This document shows positions 5,611-12,222 of a DNA stretch of 12,222 bases, in pieces. The stretch is from NCBI GenBank assembly GCA_017550445.1, contig JAFZOV010000157.1, positions 1-12,222 on the forward strand. The letters run 5' to 3'. The DNA is from Fibrobacter sp. (GTDB lineage Bacteria > Fibrobacterota > Fibrobacteria > Fibrobacterales > Fibrobacteraceae). Numbering within the stretch: the first letter of the stretch is position 1; every line of letters begins with the position of its first letter. Under the pieces are notes generated by a model. The model had not been told where the DNA came from, ran no database searches, and saw nothing but the letters and a program-made list of their open reading frames with translations. Both the position numbers and the translations under genes were made by a program.

Positions 5611-6069
5611 CTATATAGCGGCAGTTGCCTGAGGCGCCATGTTCTGGATACAAGCCGGATAAAGAATGGGCTTCACCGTCTTGTCCAAAATATCACTGAC
5701 CTTTTCGAGATTGTTGACAGCTGACTTCTGTTCAATACGGCCCTTGATACGTTCCCAACCATCCAGTTTGGAATCCAGCAACAACATGCCCAGTCCCGAT
5801 TCGTGTTCCAAGAACCCGATAATATCGCTGCCGCGGCTACCACTGCTCAACACCGAGAAAAACGAATCCCAGAACTGGATAAAGTTTCCCTCGTCAGGCA
5901 GCTCTCTTTTCAATGTTTCAAAGTCAAATTCAAGATATACGAAGGAGCTGTTATCCTCATCGCTGCGGATAATTTCTTCTTGACAACGCCTTTCAAAGAT
6001 CTCTTCGGTATAGATAGAGATGTTATACTTGTGTTTTCGTATCAAATTAAAGAGGAGCTCTTTCATCAT
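5611..6069 (-). CDS. Small protein with a degenerate GGDEF-like fold, 152 aa
   Basis: The family is uncertain. SSFVYLEFDFETLKRELPDE (41-60), FWDSFFSVLSSGSRGSDIIG (66-85) and FLEHESGLGMLLLDSKLDGW (86-105) follow the order of a diguanylate cyclase domain: an initial strand with the metal-binding Asp, a helix, R-x-S-D, a strand, the GGDEF loop, then a strand and helix. The catalytic loop that should read G-G-D/E-E-F is replaced by E-H-E-S-G, so cyclase activity is unlikely; it may bind a nucleotide or a protein partner. The last 40 residues are helical and then low in complexity (APQATAAI). The gene precedes the glycosyltransferase by two bases and is probably cotranscribed, so regulation of glycan synthesis or export is a reasonable guess. 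ATG codons at 6069 and 6066 are both possible starts. Only 28 bases separate it from the divergent DUF4954 gene. Confidence 0.75.
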   Translation of the reverse strand: MMKELLFNLIRKHKYNISIYTEEIFERRCQEEIIRSDEDNSSFVYLEFDFETLKRELPDEGNFIQFWDSFFSVLSSGSRGSDIIGFLEHESGLGMLLLDSKLDGWERIKGRIEQKSAVNNLEKVSDILDKTVKPILYPACIQNMAPQATAAI

Positions 6070-6097
6070 CGCCCCAAATTTAGGCTATTTTTATGCC
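6070..6097. promoter_or_regulatory. Very short divergent spacer with TATTTTTA box
   Basis: Only 28 bases lie between the two start codons, so promoter elements for each gene must extend into the other's coding sequence. On the plus strand TATTTTTA at 6086-6093 ends four bases before the ATG of the DUF4954 gene, a spacing that would make the message nearly leaderless. TATACT at 6024-6029 is an alternative -10 box. Confidence 0.35.
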
Positions 6098-7975
6098 ATG
6101 CAACGACTGTTAAAATTGAAAAAAGCGCTCAAGAACAGCATTTTGGCGACCTCCGTCGAAAATTTCAAGGGAATCAGGTCCGGAACCGCAAAATACCGTC
6201 ACCTGACCGAAGACGAAATTCAGATTCTTGAAAAGAACGGTAACCGCTCCGAATCCTGGGACAAGGTAATGGTCGAACCCGACTTTGACCCGAACCGGAT
6301 CAACCGTTCCTCGTTTATGGGCGAAGTCTACTTGCCGAAATTTTTTGGGACGCTGCTCTTGCCGGGCGACGTGTCGTTCCCCACAGGCATTTACGACAGT
6401 CTTGTGCACAACTGCTTTATCGAAAACGCACTGGTCCACAAGGTGGCCATGCTCAGCAACATCCTGGTACGCAGCAGCGCGGTAATCCAGAATGTGGGCT
6501 CCATTATCAGTAGCGGAAAAATCAGCTACATGATCGGCAATTCCATGCACGTGGGTAACGAAATGGGCGGACGCAAAGTCTCCGTGTTCCCCGAAATCAC
6601 CATGGAACTTGTAGAAGCCCAACTGTTCCACAAGCCGGAACCCGAAGTCGCTGCCGCCTTTGAAGAACAGTTGAAGGCCTATCGCGAAGAAACCGCCTTC
6701 CCGTTTGGCGTGGTAGGCAAGGGTGCCGTGGTCTGCAATACCAACATTATTCGTAACAGCTGGATCGGCGCACACGCACGCATTGAAGGGGCCGAAAAAA
6801 TCCGTAACTCCGTGGTGCTTTCGTCGCTGGAAGAACCCAGCCACGTTTACGACTCCGTAATCCTCGAAAACTCCAACGTGCAGAAGTCGGTGACCATTCA
6901 CACCGGTGCCGAAGTGCAGGGCTCCGTGCTCATGAGTCGCACCACCGTCGCCTGCAAGGCAATCGTGAAGTCCTCGATTATCGCACCGTGCTGCCACATT
7001 GAAGAAGGCGAAGTGAACAGCTCCTATGTGGGTCCCATGACCCAAATGCATCACCATTCCCTTTTAATTGCGGCCCTCTGGCCCGACGGATGCGGCAACC
7101 TGGGTTACGGCGCCAACGTGGGCAGTAACCACACCGGACGCATGCCCGATCAAGAAGTGATGCCCGGACAGGGAATGTTCTTTGGACTTGGCGTAAACAT
7201 CAAGTTCCCCGCCAACTACCGCGAATCGCCATTCACCCTAATCGCTACCGGACTTACTACGCTCCCGCAGCGCGTGAAGTTCCCGTTCTCGCTGATTCGC
7301 CCGGGTGATCCGCAACTGGTCGGAGTCGCTCCGCGCCTGAACGAAATTGTGCCGGGCTGGAACTATGCGAAAAACGCATACGCTCTCGATCGCAACCTTT
7401 ACAAGTATTCGTTGCGCGGCAAGGGCATTGTGCCCTCAGCTTTCTACAGCATTTTCAATCCGGACACGGTGCGCTATGTTTGCGATGCCTACCAGCGTTT
7501 GCAGGTGACAGCCATCCGCGATATTTACACCAAAGAACACATTGACGGCCTGGGCGAAAACTTTATGCGCGAACGCATTCGCCAGCAAGCAATCAAGACA
7601 TACCAGGAATACCTGGAGCGTTACGTTCTCGAACAAATTATCACGTTGGTTGTAACCGATCCCAATTTGCAGACGCAGCCCGTCAAGGAGCTGCGCCGCA
7701 TGGCAACAAACGACGTCAACAAAGACGCCATTCGCGTTGTCGCATTGCCCGAAACCTTCGACGAACTGCTCAAGCGTTACCGCCAACTGGAAAAAGACTG
7801 GTTTGAACGCGTAACACACGGGCTCGACAAAGACAACGAACGGGGCCGCCAGATTTTCGACGACTACGACGACGCCCACCCCATCGACAAGGGATTTTCC
7901 GAATGGGAAAAAGCCCGAGTCGAAGAGAAGTTGCGCCGCCTGAATTCCATCGTCAAGACGAATAAGCCCGAATAA
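6098..7975 (+). CDS. DUF4954-family left-handed beta-helix protein, 625 aa
   Basis: The long middle part (about residues 88-400) shows the loose hexapeptide periodicity of left-handed beta-helix proteins, for example IIRNSWIGAHARIEGAEKIR (217-236), VYDSVILENSNVQKSVTIHT (250-269) and AIVKSSIIAPCCHIEEGEVN (288-307), with a Gly/His-rich segment at 316-366. Residues 450-625 are mainly helical and charged. I recognise the sequence as DUF4954, a family of unknown function known from Bacteroidetes, Spirochaetes and Fibrobacteres. Its fold suggests a sugar-nucleotide acyl- or nucleotidyltransferase relative acting in the cytoplasm, but no active site is proven. I start at 6098 (MQRLLKLKKA); an upstream Met at 6020 would add 26 residues lying opposite the divergent gene. 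The stop overlaps the ATG of the next gene by one base, so the two are cotranscribed and probably translationally coupled. Confidence 0.85.
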   Translation: MQRLLKLKKALKNSILATSVENFKGIRSGTAKYRHLTEDEIQILEKNGNRSESWDKVMVEPDFDPNRINRSSFMGEVYLPKFFGTLLLPGDVSFPTGIYDSLVHNCFIENALVHKVAMLSNILVRSSAVIQNVGSIISSGKISYMIGNSMHVGNEMGGRKVSVFPEITMELVEAQLFHKPEPEVAAAFEEQLKAYREETAFPFGVVGKGAVVCNTNIIRNSWIGAHARIEGAEKIRNSVVLSSLEEPSHVYDSVILENSNVQKSVTIHTGAEVQGSVLMSRTTVACKAIVKSSIIAPCCHIEEGEVNSSYVGPMTQMHHHSLLIAALWPDGCGNLGYGANVGSNHTGRMPDQEVMPGQGMFFGLGVNIKFPANYRESPFTLIATGLTTLPQRVKFPFSLIRPGDPQLVGVAPRLNEIVPGWNYAKNAYALDRNLYKYSLRGKGIVPSAFYSIFNPDTVRYVCDAYQRLQVTAIRDIYTKEHIDGLGENFMRERIRQQAIKTYQEYLERYVLEQIITLVVTDPNLQTQPVKELRRMATNDVNKDAIRVVALPETFDELLKRYRQLEKDWFERVTHGLDKDNERGRQIFDDYDDAHPIDKGFSEWEKARVEEKLRRLNSIVKTNKPE

Positions 7976-8550
7976 TGTCACCCTGGCTTTTACTCGGAAC
8001 GTTCCTCGCCGTTGAATTTGTAGCGCGGCTGGTGCTTGAAATTCGGGAACGCAGACTCACGCAACTGCGCGGGGGCATTTTCGCTGCACTGCGGTTGATT
8101 CCGCTGATAAACGACATTGTGCCATTGCCCGAGAACCGCAAGGCTCCCGCCGAAAATGAATTCGTGAAAAAGCACGAAGAAGGTCACAAGGAACTGCGCC
8201 ACAGTATTTTGCGAAACCTCGCCAAAGTGGCTCTGCTGCTTTTGGCCGTATGGCTCTTCGCCTTTTTGCTCGCAAGCCACGGCATGTCCCTCGTACAGTC
8301 CGTCCTTTGGCTACACTTGGCGGCAATTCCCTTCCGCATTGTTTTCCATCTGTATTGCTGGCACCAAGAATACGAAGCGGACCGCTACGCCTTCGAAAAG
8401 CTCGGCAAGAAAATGGCGAAAGCCGCCATGCGCGACCTTGCCGAATGCGAAATTCCCTATACGAAATTGTTCGCAGTGATTTACCGCGAACATCCGACTG
8501 TCGCCATACGCAGTCAAAAGATTCTGAACAAAGAGATTAAGGCCGCCTAA
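7975..8550 (+). CDS. Small M48-type membrane zinc metalloprotease, 191 aa
   Basis: Residues 3-21 form one hydrophobic segment, 83-102 and 105-125 two more. Between the first and second lies HEEGH at 67-71, a complete HExxH zinc site. After the third comes YEADRYAFEKLG at 133-144, where Glu134 is in place to be the third zinc ligand and EADRYA is the usual M48 pattern, then REHPTVAIRSQKIL (171-184), resembling the conserved HP-R segment of the family. The order site, membrane hairpin, ligand is that of HtpX/Ste24-like peptidases, which cleave membrane or periplasmic proteins; at 191 residues this is a short version. ATG and the preceding TAA share one base (TAATG), which indicates coupling to the DUF4954 gene. 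The stop is only three bases from the convergent symporter stop, with no hairpin between, so the transcripts may overlap. Confidence 0.82.
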   Translation: MSPWLLLGTFLAVEFVARLVLEIRERRLTQLRGGIFAALRLIPLINDIVPLPENRKAPAENEFVKKHEEGHKELRHSILRNLAKVALLLLAVWLFAFLLASHGMSLVQSVLWLHLAAIPFRIVFHLYCWHQEYEADRYAFEKLGKKMAKAAMRDLAECEIPYTKLFAVIYREHPTVAIRSQKILNKEIKAA

Positions 8551-8553
8551 ACC

Positions 8554-9873
8554 TTATGGAGCCTTGCGACCCAAAGCAAGGATAATCCCGTTCACGGCAA
8601 AAGCCGCAATCAGCAAGATGTCCCCGGTGTGGGCTCCCAGCGCACCTGCGGGGCAAAGCTTGCCGGCAAGGGCGAGAAGACCGCCTGCAATAATGGCTGA
8701 CCCCACGAACTTGGGCTTTGCCTTAAGGCCCAAAAGTCCCCACAGAACAGGGACGGTGAACGCCCCGGCATAAACCGCAAGGGCCAAAAGCAAGGTACCG
8801 ATGATATCGGTAAACACCAGCGCGAACAGCAAGGCGACCATTCCGTTCATAAGGATAAGGAATCTTGCCTGGAGCAAAGAGGGCTTGCGGCAAAAACCGT
8901 TAATGATGACGGAACTGCTCAGGAGAGTGGTGTCGGCACTGCTGAGGACCACACTCAATAGCGCAAGGGCGAACAGCGGAATCAAGGCCGGCGGAAGCAC
9001 TGCATTCGCAATAGCGGTAATATGCGCACCCTGGACATTCCCGAGACTCACGCCATACACTGCAAGGAATCCGATAACGAAAGCAACAGGAATGAGCGTG
9101 CACGCCGCAGCGGCAATCGCCTTCTTAGCAGTCGCAGGATCTTTCGCGCAAAACACGCGACTGTAAATGTCGGGACCCGCCGTATAAGTAGTTCCGTAAG
9201 TAAGAATCAACAGGAACAAGTCAAGCGGAGAAAAATTTGTATTGAAGGGGAACGCGGGCGCTGCCGCAATAGTTTCGCGCACAGGAGTTGCACCTCCAAA
9301 CAGCGCAAAGCCCGCCAACAGCAAAAGGCCGACAATAATCAGGCATGCCTGCATAAAGTCGGTGCGCAAAATCGAAAGCTGCCCACCCGCAAGCGTATAG
9401 CCCGTAAACACTGCCGCCGAAATAATCGCAGCTGTCGTGTAGTCAAGCGCCGTAAAAGTCATCAAGAGTTTTGCAGCAGCAATTATCTGGGCCGCCACAA
9501 TGCCCGTCCACGCAACCGGAATCACCACAGATGCAACCACTCGCGGGCCTTTGCCGTACAGGTTTTCCACCAAATCCGGGAGCGCATATTTTCCGTGGCT
9601 GTAAGCGCACCCCGCAAACGGAATTAACGCCAAAAGCCCAAGCGCCCCCACCAGCATAAACCAGCTCGCGGCCCCGCCGAGTTTTGCGCCGCTATCGACG
9701 GCGCCAATCACGGCCGACCCACCCAAAATCGTCGCCACAAGGCTACCTGCAACAGCCTTCGCCGACGCCGCCTTGCGTGCCACGAAAAAGTCAGGAATGT
9801 CTTTTACGCGCCACGCACTGCGCAGCGCAATAGCCACTAAAACAACGAGGTAGATAACAAGAGCGATGGTCAT
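8554..9873 (-). CDS. Sodium:solute symporter (SSS family), 439 aa
   Basis: About 12 to 13 hydrophobic segments span the whole protein. GGQLSILRTDFMQ at 163-175 is the SSS-family signature, and LSSADTTLLSSS at 310-321 matches the helix that carries the Ser/Thr ligands of the sodium site. DIPDFFVARK at 25-34 is the usual first cytoplasmic loop motif. It should import a small organic solute with sodium; the substrate (amino acid, sugar, carboxylate or pantothenate) cannot be told. The start at 9873 is preferred: GGGGA at 9880-9884 lies six bases before it, while the upstream ATG at 9915 falls inside the proposed -10 box. An ATG at 9879 is also possible. The gene is single, divergent from the restriction-modification locus and convergent with the M48 gene. 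Confidence 0.9.
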   Translation of the reverse strand: MTIALVIYLVVLVAIALRSAWRVKDIPDFFVARKAASAKAVAGSLVATILGGSAVIGAVDSGAKLGGAASWFMLVGALGLLALIPFAGCAYSHGKYALPDLVENLYGKGPRVVASVVIPVAWTGIVAAQIIAAAKLLMTFTALDYTTAAIISAAVFTGYTLAGGQLSILRTDFMQACLIIVGLLLLAGFALFGGATPVRETIAAAPAFPFNTNFSPLDLFLLILTYGTTYTAGPDIYSRVFCAKDPATAKKAIAAAACTLIPVAFVIGFLAVYGVSLGNVQGAHITAIANAVLPPALIPLFALALLSVVLSSADTTLLSSSVIINGFCRKPSLLQARFLILMNGMVALLFALVFTDIIGTLLLALAVYAGAFTVPVLWGLLGLKAKPKFVGSAIIAGGLLALAGKLCPAGALGAHTGDILLIAAFAVNGIILALGRKAP

Positions 9874-9905
9874 GAGCATTCCCCAAACAATTAAATTCGG
9901 CGTTA

Positions 9906-9933
9906 AAGATAGCATTTTCCAAAATCATGTAAA
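9906..9933 (-). promoter_or_regulatory. Promoter of the symporter gene
   Basis: On the minus strand TTTACA (9933-9928) and an extended -10 box TGC-TATCTT (9914-9906) are 16 bases apart. The box continues as TATCTTTA, close to the Bacteroidetes consensus TAnnTTTG. Transcription would begin near 9900, giving a leader of about 27 bases with the GGGGA ribosome binding site. The -35 part overlaps one copy of a 13-bp direct repeat. Confidence 0.5.
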
Positions 9934-9934
9934 A
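9922..9934 (+). repeat. 13-bp direct repeat, copy 1
   Basis: AAATCATGTAAAA occurs here and again at 10130-10142, 208 bases further on in the same orientation. This copy covers the -35 region of the symporter promoter. An 11-base part also occurs inverted at 422-432 in another spacer. Confidence 0.6.
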
Positions 9935-10006
9935 ACAGCCTCCTTTCCGGCCCACCACATCAAAAACGAGTCTCCAAAATCGCAACAAAATAGATTGCAC
10001 AAAAAT

Positions 10007-10039
10007 AAAATGGCAAATTTTGCAAAATTTCGCCATTTT
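10007..10039. promoter_or_regulatory. Long AT-rich hairpin/cruciform upstream of the restriction-modification locus
   Basis: AAAATGGC (10007-10014) pairs with GCCATTTT (10032-10039), and directly inside AAATTTT (10015-10021) pairs with AAAATTT (10024-10030), leaving one unpaired C (10031) and the two central bases GC. This makes a nearly continuous 15-bp stem. No gene runs into it on the plus strand from the left, so it is better read as an operator or cruciform between divergent promoters than as a terminator. Confidence 0.6.
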
Positions 10040-10082
10040 TCAGCATCATCACATTTCGGTATGTTGAATACTACAAAAATAC

Positions 10083-10113
10083 TTGCATTTCGAGACTAAA
10101 TTGTATATATTTG
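10083..10113 (+). promoter_or_regulatory. Promoter of the restriction-modification locus
   Basis: TATATTTG at 10106-10113 matches the Bacteroidetes -7 consensus TAnnTTTG exactly, and TTG at 10083-10085 lies 20 bases upstream, where the -33 element is expected. Read as sigma-70 boxes, it is TTGCAT, 17 bases, TATATT. Transcription should begin at or next to the ATG at 10118. Confidence 0.5.
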
Positions 10114-10116
10114 AGG

Positions 10117-10137
10117 CATGATTAGTTTGAAATCATG
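10117..10137. promoter_or_regulatory. Inverted repeat at the specificity-subunit start
   Basis: CATGATT (10117-10123) and AATCATG (10131-10137) form an exact 7-bp inverted repeat with a 7-base spacer, placed over the proposed transcription start and the first codons. A dimeric regulator could bind here. It could also be chance, because the first arm includes the start codon. Confidence 0.4.
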
Positions 10138-10711
10138 TAAAATGACGCTTTTACGGGACATCGCCCAGCTTTCGGTGGGCTATCCGTTCCGCAATACATG
10201 CACCCCTGGTGAAGCCGGAATGCTCGCGTGTTTCTTGCGTGATGTTGACGACTCGGGCGAATTGAAGTTGCAGAACTTGAAGCGCGTGGAAGACGTCAAT
10301 CCGAACGATTCTCATTTGGCCGTGGCGGGAGATGCCGTCTTCCGTTCTCGTGGTACGCCCTTTTTAGCGGCGATTGTCCCCGAAATCACCGAAATCCTGT
10401 TGGTAGCCGCCCCGATGATCCGTATTCGCGTGAACCGCGAATTCGTTTTGCCCGAATACTTGGTATGGTACATCAACGGAGCTTACGGTGCTGCATATTT
10501 CAAGGAATTTGCGACGGGTTCAGGAATCCCCTTAGTAAGCAAAACGGTCTTGGAGCAAACGCCCATCAAACTGCCCGATTTGAAGTCGCAACAGATTATC
10601 GCCGACCTTGTAAAACTCGGCCGAAAAGAACATGAAATCCTGGCAGAAATTGTCAGGCAAAAGAACTTAATTTTAGAAACGGAAATTTCAAATTACTTGG
10701 AGTCGCTATGA
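10118..10711 (+). CDS. hsdS: Type I restriction-modification specificity subunit, half-size
   Basis: The 197-residue product looks like one target-recognition domain plus one conserved helix. LLRDIAQLSVGYPFR (11-25) is the usual opening of a recognition domain; LPEYLVWYINGAYGAAYF (111-128), GSGIPLVSKTVLEQTPIKLP (134-153) and DLKSQQIIADLVKL (154-167) are the usual closing motifs and start of the spacer helix, which continues as a predicted coiled coil to about 192. Full HsdS proteins are about 400 residues with two such halves, so this one would act as a dimer or beside a second S protein; it directs HsdM (and HsdR) to a DNA site. ATG at 10118 gives eight extra residues; ATG at 10142 (MTLLRDIAQ) fits the family start better but lacks a ribosome binding site. 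Its TGA overlaps the hsdM start as ATGA. Confidence 0.82.
   Translation: MISLKSCKMTLLRDIAQLSVGYPFRNTCTPGEAGMLACFLRDVDDSGELKLQNLKRVEDVNPNDSHLAVAGDAVFRSRGTPFLAAIVPEITEILLVAAPMIRIRVNREFVLPEYLVWYINGAYGAAYFKEFATGSGIPLVSKTVLEQTPIKLPDLKSQQIIADLVKLGRKEHEILAEIVRQKNLILETEISNYLESL
10130..10142 (+). repeat. 13-bp direct repeat, copy 2
   Basis: AAATCATGTAAAA is identical to 9922-9934. This copy overlaps the right arm of the inverted repeat and ends on the A of the alternative start codon at 10142. Confidence 0.6.
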
Positions 10712-12222
10712 GTGAAGCAAAAAATGCAAAAATTGACCAGGATGCTATTAACGCCGCAGTATGGTCTGCGTGCGACACCTTCCGCGGAACAGTGGAACCC
10801 GCGCAATACAAGGATTACATCTTAGTAATGCTATTCCTGAAGTATGTGTCAGATGTCTGGCGCGACCATTACGATACTTACGGCAAGCAGTACGGTGGTG
10901 ACGAAGCTCGAATTCTCCGCAAGTTGGAACGCGAACGCTTTGTGCTCCCCAAGATTGAAATTAAAAACGAAAAGGGTAAAGTCACCGACGAATTTACGGC
11001 AGACTATTACAGCCTTTACGATCGCCGCAATGCAGACAACATCGGCGACCTCATCAACATTGTCTTGGACAAAATTGAAACACAGAACCGCCTTAAACTC
11101 GAAGGCGTGTTCCGTAACATTGACTTCAATTCCGAAGCGAATCTCGGAAAAACGAAGGACAGAAACCGTCGCTTGAAAAACTTGCTCGAAGATTTCCATA
11201 AGGAAGAACTCGACATGTCGCCAAGCCGCGTTTCCGAAGACATCATCGGCAATACCTATATGTATTTGTTGGAACGCTTTGGCGCAGATGCAGGCAAAAA
11301 GGCAGGCGAGTTCTTTACGCCGTTTGACGTGACTGCGCTTGTGGCGAAACTTGCTGCCCCGAAGGACGGCGACAAGATTTGTGACCCGACATGCGGTGCG
11401 GGCGGCTTGTTGCTGCAGGCAGGCAAGCAGATACCGAGCGGCAATTATGCGTTGTTTGGTCAGGAATCATTGGGAAGTACTTGGGCGCTATGCCGCATGA
11501 ACATGTTCCTACATAACACGGATAGCGCACGCATTGAATGGGGCGATACATTGAACAACCCGATGCTTGTCGAAAAGGACAAGTTGATGAAGTTCAACGT
11601 GGTCGTGGCGAATCCCCCTTTTAGCCTTGATAAATGGGGCGCCGAAAATGCCGAGAGCGACCCTTACAAGCGCTTTTTCCGTGGCATACCGCCCAAGAGC
11701 AAGGGCGACTGGGCGTTCATCACCCACATGGTCGAAACCGCCATTGTTGGTGAAGGTCGCGTTGTGGTGGTTGTGCCGCATGGAGTGCTTTTCCGTGGTT
11801 CATCCGAAGGAAAAATTCGCGAGGCGATGATTCGCGAGAACCTGTTGGACGCTGTTATCGGCTTGCCCGAAAACCTGTTCCCCACCACATCCATCCCGGT
11901 TGCCATTCTGGTGTTCGACCGTAGCCGTGAAATCGGCGGCAAGAACGCAAAGCGCAAGGACATTCTCTTTATCGATGCCAGCCGGGAATTTGTCGCAGGC
12001 AAGAAGCAGAACTCGCTTTCCGAACAGATTATCTCGAAAATCGTTTCGACCTACAAGAAGCGCAAAGATGTCGAGAAATATGCCCACGTAGCAAGCCTTG
12101 ACGAAATCGAAAAGAACGAATTCAACCTGAACATCCCGCGCTATGTGGATACCTTTGAAGAAGAGGCCCCCATCGATGTGGATGCCGTGCAAAAGGATAT
12201 CGACCGACTCGAAAAGGAACTC
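10708..12222 (+). CDS. hsdM: Type I restriction-modification methyltransferase HsdM (3' end missing)
   Basis: The frame runs 505 codons from the ATG at 10708 to the window edge without a stop. Residues 10-150 form the helical HsdM N-terminal domain (AAVWSACDTFRGTVEPAQYK at 16-35). Then come EFFTP (201-205), the S-adenosylmethionine motif I DPTCGAGGLLLQA (226-238), and the adenine catalytic motif NPPF (302-305). This is an N6-adenine DNA methyltransferase that, with the S subunit, methylates the recognition site; with HsdR it would also cut unmodified DNA, but no HsdR is in the window. Family length is about 500-520 residues, and the visible end (IDRLEKEL) is the charged C-terminal helix, so only a short piece should be missing. 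The ATGA overlap with hsdS indicates translational coupling. No frame damage is seen. Confidence 0.95.
   Translation, partial: MSEAKNAKIDQDAINAAVWSACDTFRGTVEPAQYKDYILVMLFLKYVSDVWRDHYDTYGKQYGGDEARILRKLERERFVLPKIEIKNEKGKVTDEFTADYYSLYDRRNADNIGDLINIVLDKIETQNRLKLEGVFRNIDFNSEANLGKTKDRNRRLKNLLEDFHKEELDMSPSRVSEDIIGNTYMYLLERFGADAGKKAGEFFTPFDVTALVAKLAAPKDGDKICDPTCGAGGLLLQAGKQIPSGNYALFGQESLGSTWALCRMNMFLHNTDSARIEWGDTLNNPMLVEKDKLMKFNVVVANPPFSLDKWGAENAESDPYKRFFRGIPPKSKGDWAFITHMVETAIVGEGRVVVVVPHGVLFRGSSEGKIREAMIRENLLDAVIGLPENLFPTTSIPVAILVFDRSREIGGKNAKRKDILFIDASREFVAGKKQNSLSEQIISKIVSTYKKRKDVEKYAHVASLDEIEKNEFNLNIPRYVDTFEEEAPIDVDAVQKDIDRLEKEL

Noticed and set aside
6020..6097. Upstream start of the DUF4954 protein at 6020
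   Set aside because: The 26 added residues are the complement of the divergent gene's start and do not resemble the family; the shared start is MQRLLKL.
6110..7057. 315-residue minus-strand frame opposite the DUF4954 gene
   Set aside because: Shadow frame rich in His, Phe and Val; the plus strand has clear beta-helix periodicity and is coupled to the next gene.
9022..9627. 201-residue plus-strand frame opposite the symporter
   Set aside because: Arg/Asn/Ser-rich translation of the complement of membrane-protein codons; no domain and no start signals.
9874..9915. Upstream start of the symporter at 9915
   Set aside because: That ATG lies inside the proposed extended -10 box, while a GGGGA ribosome binding site fits the ATG at 9873.
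10118..12222. A new or composite defence island (BREX, DISARM or similar)
   Set aside because: Only hsdS-like and hsdM genes are visible; no BREX, DISARM or other accessory gene is in the window, and HsdM motifs are standard.

Overview
The window looks like ordinary chromosomal sequence of a moderately GC-rich Gram-negative bacterium of the Fibrobacteres/Chlorobi/Bacteroidetes group, most likely Fibrobacter or a relative. This is inference. It rests on the DUF4954 protein, on exported proteins with signal peptides, on start codons that mostly lack Shine-Dalgarno sequences, and on several TAnnTTT(G/A) boxes just upstream of starts that resemble the Bacteroidetes-type -7 element. No tRNA, rRNA, transposase or CRISPR array is visible.

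Layout. 1-128 (-): the first 42 codons of an exported protein. 129-568: an AT-rich gene-free stretch with three DnaA-box-like sites and hairpins. 569-784 (+): a 71-residue acidic orphan with the best ribosome binding site in the window, closed by a strong bidirectional terminator. 857-973: a repeat-like, palindrome-rich spacer. 974-3083 (-): a two-gene unit, a degenerate MNT-type nucleotidyltransferase followed one base later by a periplasmic LivJ/LpoA-like binding protein. 3134-4363 (+): a membrane-anchored metallophosphoesterase, ending at a terminator shared with the convergent next unit. 4394-6069 (-): a degenerate GGDEF-like small protein followed by a GT4 glycosyltransferase. 6098-8550 (+): a DUF4954 left-handed beta-helix protein overlapping by one base a small M48-type membrane metalloprotease. 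8554-9873 (-): a sodium:solute symporter, convergent with the protease gene at a 3-base gap. 9874-10117: an AT-rich divergent regulatory region. 10118-12222 (+): the start of a type I restriction-modification locus, a half-size specificity subunit followed by HsdM, which runs off the window.

The middle of the window (glycosyltransferase, beta-helix protein, membrane protease, metallophosphoesterase, periplasmic binding protein) has a cell-envelope flavour, but the sequence does not prove one pathway. The most unusual features are two interspersed repeats read in frame inside the glycosyltransferase gene (a 7-bp tandem array, and an element encoding HVIANEVKQS), the nucleotidyltransferase with substituted catalytic residues, a cluster of DnaA-box-like sites, and a 13-bp direct repeat plus inverted repeats around the restriction-modification promoter. 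I do not see a clearly new multi-gene defence system; the restriction-modification locus is recognisable though incomplete.
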